Assembly (NCBI GenBank): GCA_022799355.1
Contig: JAAWOG010000025.1
Coordinates: 1 to 45,287 of the forward strand
DNA length: 45,287 nt
Direction of reading: 5' to 3'
Origin: Lachnospiraceae bacterium
Lineage (GTDB): Bacteria; Bacillota; Clostridia; Lachnospirales; Lachnospiraceae
Positions 43,073-45,287 of the stretch are shown in pieces. The notes under the pieces were generated by a model. That model made no database searches and was not told where the DNA came from. It saw nothing but the letters and a program-made list of their open reading frames with translations. The position numbers and the translations under genes were made by a program. Each line of letters begins with the position of its first letter. The first letter of the stretch is position 1.

Positions 43073-43705
43073 ATGAGCAGACAGATGGAAGAAAAGATTG
43101 CGGAATTAAAGGTGGTTCCGGTGGTAGTACTGGAGGATGCGAAGGATGCGGCGCCGCTTGCGAAGGCGCTCTGTGAGGGCGGGCTGCCCTGCGCGGAGGT
43201 GACGTTCAGAACGGCGGCGGCAAAAGACAGCATCAAGGCGATGACGGATGCTTATCCCGATATGCTGGTGGGCGCAGGCACGGTTTTAACGACGGAGCAG
43301 GTGGACAGTGCGGTGGAAGCAGGGGCGAAGTTTATTGTGAGTCCCGGTTTTGATCCGGAGATCGTGGATTATTGTCTGGAGAAGGAGATTCCGGTATTTC
43401 CCGGCTGCATCACGCCCTCCGAGGTGGCGCAGGCGGTAAAGAGGGGGCTCAGAGTAGTCAAATTCTTCCCGGCGGAACAGTTTGGCGGCATCGCTACGAT
43501 CAAGGCTCTCTCGGCGCCCTATGTGGGACTGAAATTTATGCCTACCGGCGGTATCAGCGCAAAGAACCTGAAAGAGTATCTGGCGTGCAAGCCCATCGTG
43601 GCATGCGGCGGAAGCTGGATGGTGAAAAAGGATATGATCGAGGCGGGCGAATTTGATAAGATCTGTGAACTGACAAAGGAAGCGGTGGCGCTGGCGAACG
43701 AATAA
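43073..43705 (+). CDS. 2-keto-3-deoxy-6-phosphogluconate/-galactonate aldolase
   Basis: A 210-residue class I aldolase of the KDPG/KHG (Eda, DgoA) family, splitting 2-keto-3-deoxy-6-phospho-hexonate into pyruvate and glyceraldehyde-3-phosphate. The Schiff-base lysine is K130 in LRVVKFFPAE. E42 and R46 lie in CAEVTFRTA. The phosphate loop is MPTGGI. Length is typical. AAGGAG precedes the start. It works after the kinase encoded next. The gluco or galacto preference cannot be read from the sequence. Confidence 0.94.
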   Translation: MSRQMEEKIAELKVVPVVVLEDAKDAAPLAKALCEGGLPCAEVTFRTAAAKDSIKAMTDAYPDMLVGAGTVLTTEQVDSAVEAGAKFIVSPGFDPEIVDYCLEKEIPVFPGCITPSEVAQAVKRGLRVVKFFPAEQFGGIATIKALSAPYVGLKFMPTGGISAKNLKEYLACKPIVACGGSWMVKKDMIEAGEFDKICELTKEAVALANE

Positions 43706-43723
43706 GAACAGGAGGTACGGAAT

Positions 43724-44821
43724 ATGAATTTGAATTTAAAACCCGCGGGCGAGTGCAGGTATGATGCGGTTTCCCTGGGGGAAGTGATGCTGCGGCTTGA
43801 TCCGGGCGAGGGGAGGATTCGCACGGCGAGGCAGTTCAGGGCCTGGGAAGGCGGCGGAGAATATAATGTGGTGCGCGGGCTGCGCAGGTGTTTCGGCATG
43901 AAAACCGGTGTGATCACCGCCTTTGCGGACAATGAAGTCGGGATGCTGATGGAGGACTTTATTTTGCAGGGGGGTGTGGACACATCCCTGATCAAGTGGA
44001 TGAAGACGGACGGCATCGGACGTGTCTGCAGAAACGGCATCAACTTTACGGAGCGGGGTTTCGGCATCCGCGGTGCGGTGGGATGTTCCGACAGGGCGAA
44101 TACCGCGATTTCCAAAGCGAAACCGGAAGATTTTGATTTTGACTATATTTTCGGTGAACTTGGCGCGCGCTGGCTGCATACCGGCGGCATTTACGCGGCT
44201 CTTTCCGAGCAGTCCTGCGAGACGATTCTGGCGGCGATCAGGACGGCGAAAAAGTACGGCACGGTGGTTTCTTATGACCTGAACTATCGTCCTTCCATGT
44301 GGAGTGCTATCGGCGGTAAGGAGAAGGCGCAGGAAGTCAATAAAGAAGTGGCGAAATATGTGGATGTGATGATTGGTAATGAGGAGGACTTTACGGCCTG
44401 CCTCGGATTTGAGATCGAGGGAAATGACGAGAACCTGAAGGAGCTGAATCTGGACGGCTACAAGAAGATGATCAATGAGGCGGCGAAGGCATATCCGAAC
44501 TTTAAGGCGGTGGCAACCACCCTCAGGGAAGTAAAGACGGCGACGGTCAATGACTGGAGCGCAATCTGCTGGGCGGACGGAGAGATCTATAAGGCAAAAG
44601 ATTATAAGGGGCTTGAGATTATGGACCGTGTGGGCGGCGGCGATTCCTTTGCTTCCGGGCTGATCTACGGGCTGATGACGACAGGGGATGCGGAACTGGC
44701 GGTAAATTACGGTGCGGCCCACGGGGCGCTGGCAATGACGACGCCGGGCGATACCACGATGGCAAGCAGGAAAGAGGTGGAAGCGATCATGGGCGGCGCA
44801 GGCGCGAGAGTGCAGAGATAG
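43724..44821 (+). CDS. PfkB-family sugar kinase, probable 2-keto-3-deoxygluconate kinase
   Basis: A 365-residue ribokinase-fold kinase. The N-terminal LGEVMLRLDPGEGRIRTARQFRAWEGGGEYNVVRGL block is that of KDG kinases (substrate side, GGGEYNV). The C-terminal motif RVGGGDSFASGLIYGL holds the catalytic Asp and the anion hole. It would phosphorylate 2-keto-3-deoxygluconate or -galactonate at O6 to feed the aldolase. The start has AGGAGG upstream and the gene ends the operon before a terminator at 44851. Confidence 0.9.
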   Translation: MNLNLKPAGECRYDAVSLGEVMLRLDPGEGRIRTARQFRAWEGGGEYNVVRGLRRCFGMKTGVITAFADNEVGMLMEDFILQGGVDTSLIKWMKTDGIGRVCRNGINFTERGFGIRGAVGCSDRANTAISKAKPEDFDFDYIFGELGARWLHTGGIYAALSEQSCETILAAIRTAKKYGTVVSYDLNYRPSMWSAIGGKEKAQEVNKEVAKYVDVMIGNEEDFTACLGFEIEGNDENLKELNLDGYKKMINEAAKAYPNFKAVATTLREVKTATVNDWSAICWADGEIYKAKDYKGLEIMDRVGGGDSFASGLIYGLMTTGDAELAVNYGAAHGALAMTTPGDTTMASRKEVEAIMGGAGARVQR

Positions 44822-44850
44822 GACTCAAATCATAGATTCTATGCATGAGA

Positions 44851-44894
44851 AAAGAGAAGGGCGGATGAGATTTCGTTCCTTCTCTTTTTGTTTG
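44851..44894 (+). terminator. Terminator of the sugar-acid operon
   Basis: AAAGAGAAGG pairs with CCTTCTCTTT (10 bp), followed by TTGTTTG. It lies 29 nt after the kinase stop. Confidence 0.85.
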
Positions 44895-44904
44895 CGTGCC
44901 ATGG

Positions 44905-45000
44905 GTGCGCTCTAACGGGTAAAATCCCGAACACGCCCAGGTGACGAGGAAGTGTATAGCCGAACAGCAAGGGTGTCCATCGTGAGGGGGAATCTGAAGG
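44905..45000 (+). mobile_element. 5' fragment of a group II intron
   Basis: It starts with the canonical GTGCG 5' end (GTGCGCTCTAACGGG). It goes on with domain I sequence typical of Firmicute group II introns, such as AAGTGTATAGCCGAACAGCA and GGTGTCCATCGTGAGG. The match to family sequence is from memory. It stops after about 96 nt, where unrelated DNA follows. No reverse transcriptase (intron-encoded protein) gene and no domain V are present, so it is a truncated, inactive remnant. Confidence 0.7.
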
Positions 45001-45027
45001 AAACTGTAAGTTATGAAAAGTAAGTTG

Positions 45028-45094
45028 TTATGCAAAGTTGAGCCTACACTTTTGCTGATTTTATAGGGTATAGGCTCTTTTGAACTTTGCATAA
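45028..45094. repeat. Long inverted repeat (possible MITE or element end)
   Basis: TTATGCAAAGTT (45028-45039) and AACTTTGCATAA (45083-45094) are perfect 12-bp inverted repeats. Directly inside them are GAGCCTA (45040-45046) and TAGGCTC (45071-45077), with a 5-nt bulge on the right arm. The whole would fold into one long hairpin. It could be a small non-autonomous element or joined ends of a deleted insertion sequence. Confidence 0.7.
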
Positions 45095-45174
45095 TCAGGG
45101 GTAAACCTTTACAAAGATTTCAACCAAACAAGAAGGTCTTTATCCTTTTTCCACGCTGGCAGTTCGTCAGATGA

Positions 45175-45287
45175 TGGACTGTTGTAAGCTTAGATGACAA
45201 GGAGCAGTATATCCTTGATGAGAAGTTTAAGCTGTCCGGCATGAAAAGCAAATCGGCTTTTATACGGAAGCTGATTTTATACGGATA
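45175..45287 (+). pseudogene. MobC-like mobilisation protein fragment (cut by window end)
   Basis: A stop-free stretch after the TGA at 45172-45174 encodes VSLDDKEQYILDEKFKLSG and then an SAFIRKLIL motif. It resembles the ribbon-helix-helix start of MobC/relaxosome accessory proteins of mobilisable elements. There is no start codon with a ribosome binding site in this frame before the protein-like part. The gene is therefore 5'-truncated or frameshifted, or uses an unusual start. It continues past the window, so its true state is open. Confidence 0.5.

Larger units (their letters stand above)
44822..45287. other. Gene-poor end of the window with mobile-element debris
   Basis: After the operon terminator the only recognisable contents are the group II intron fragment, the long inverted repeat and the MobC-like fragment. 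No complete gene was found. The stretch 45095-45174 shows nothing recognisable. Confidence 0.6.

Noticed and set aside
44787-45092. Minus-strand frame of about 100 codons across the terminator and intron fragment
   Set aside because: No start signal and no protein-like character; it crosses a terminator and unrelated DNA pieces.

Overview
The window looks like the chromosome of an anaerobic Firmicute, most likely a Lachnospiraceae-type Clostridium. The evidence is strong AGGAGG-type ribosome binding sites, GTG/TTG starts, a Firmicute-style MgtE and TypA, a class A PBP with a Pro/Gln-rich tail, and an oxygen-sensitive 4-hydroxybutyryl-CoA dehydratase. No rRNA, tRNA or CRISPR array was seen. 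Assignments rest on reading motifs and recalling families; no database search was possible.

Layout. (1) 1-10038, housekeeping and small loci: a class A PBP on the minus strand with a repeat-bearing mRNA leader, a SUKH (SMI1/KNR4) protein, a YigZ/IMPACT protein, mgtE behind a consensus promoter and a leader holding a possible leader peptide, typA, a decayed gene end, a thioesterase and an alpha/beta hydrolase. (2) 10052-27455: a PucR-type regulator divergent from one long plus-strand gene run. The run encodes two zinc alcohol dehydrogenases, a complete Liv-type ABC importer, a cupin, a two-subunit transketolase, a third zinc dehydrogenase, a second cupin, the 4-hydroxybutyrate module (4-hydroxybutyrate dehydrogenase, 4-hydroxybutyryl-CoA dehydratase, 4-hydroxybutyrate CoA-transferase), an NFU-type Fe-S protein and a small Cys-rich protein. 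A strong terminator follows. (3) 27721-29792: an AT-rich RloA/RloB-like pair, a likely defence module. (4) 29860-32008: an SPFH protein with a divergent NAD-kinase-like protein. (5) 32128-44821: dgoD divergent from a sugar-acid gene run encoding an SSS transporter, an N-acyl-D-amino-acid deacylase homologue, an iron-type dehydrogenase, RidA, a D-serine-dehydratase/D-threonine-aldolase-like PLP enzyme, a GntR regulator, an IlvD/Edd dehydratase, an unknown protein, KDPG aldolase and a PfkB sugar kinase. (6) 44822-45287: a terminator, then mobile-element debris consisting of the 5' end of a group II intron, a long inverted repeat and a MobC-like fragment running off the window.

How the genes work together. 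Region 2 reads as a fermentation route. A small polyhydroxylated substrate is imported, oxidised by dehydrogenases to a ketose, cleaved by transketolase, and a C4 product is passed through 4-hydroxybutyrate and 4-hydroxybutyryl-CoA to crotonyl-CoA. The substrate is not known. Region 5 reads as a funnel into 2-keto-3-deoxy-hexonate. Neutral aldonates would enter through DgoD and the IlvD/Edd enzyme. N-acetylated 2-amino-aldonates (for example N-acetyl-D-glucosaminate) would enter through deacetylation and PLP-dependent ammonia elimination helped by RidA. Kinase and aldolase then give pyruvate and glyceraldehyde-3-phosphate. These two loci are the best candidates for undescribed pathways, and the mgtE leader peptide is the best candidate for undescribed regulation.
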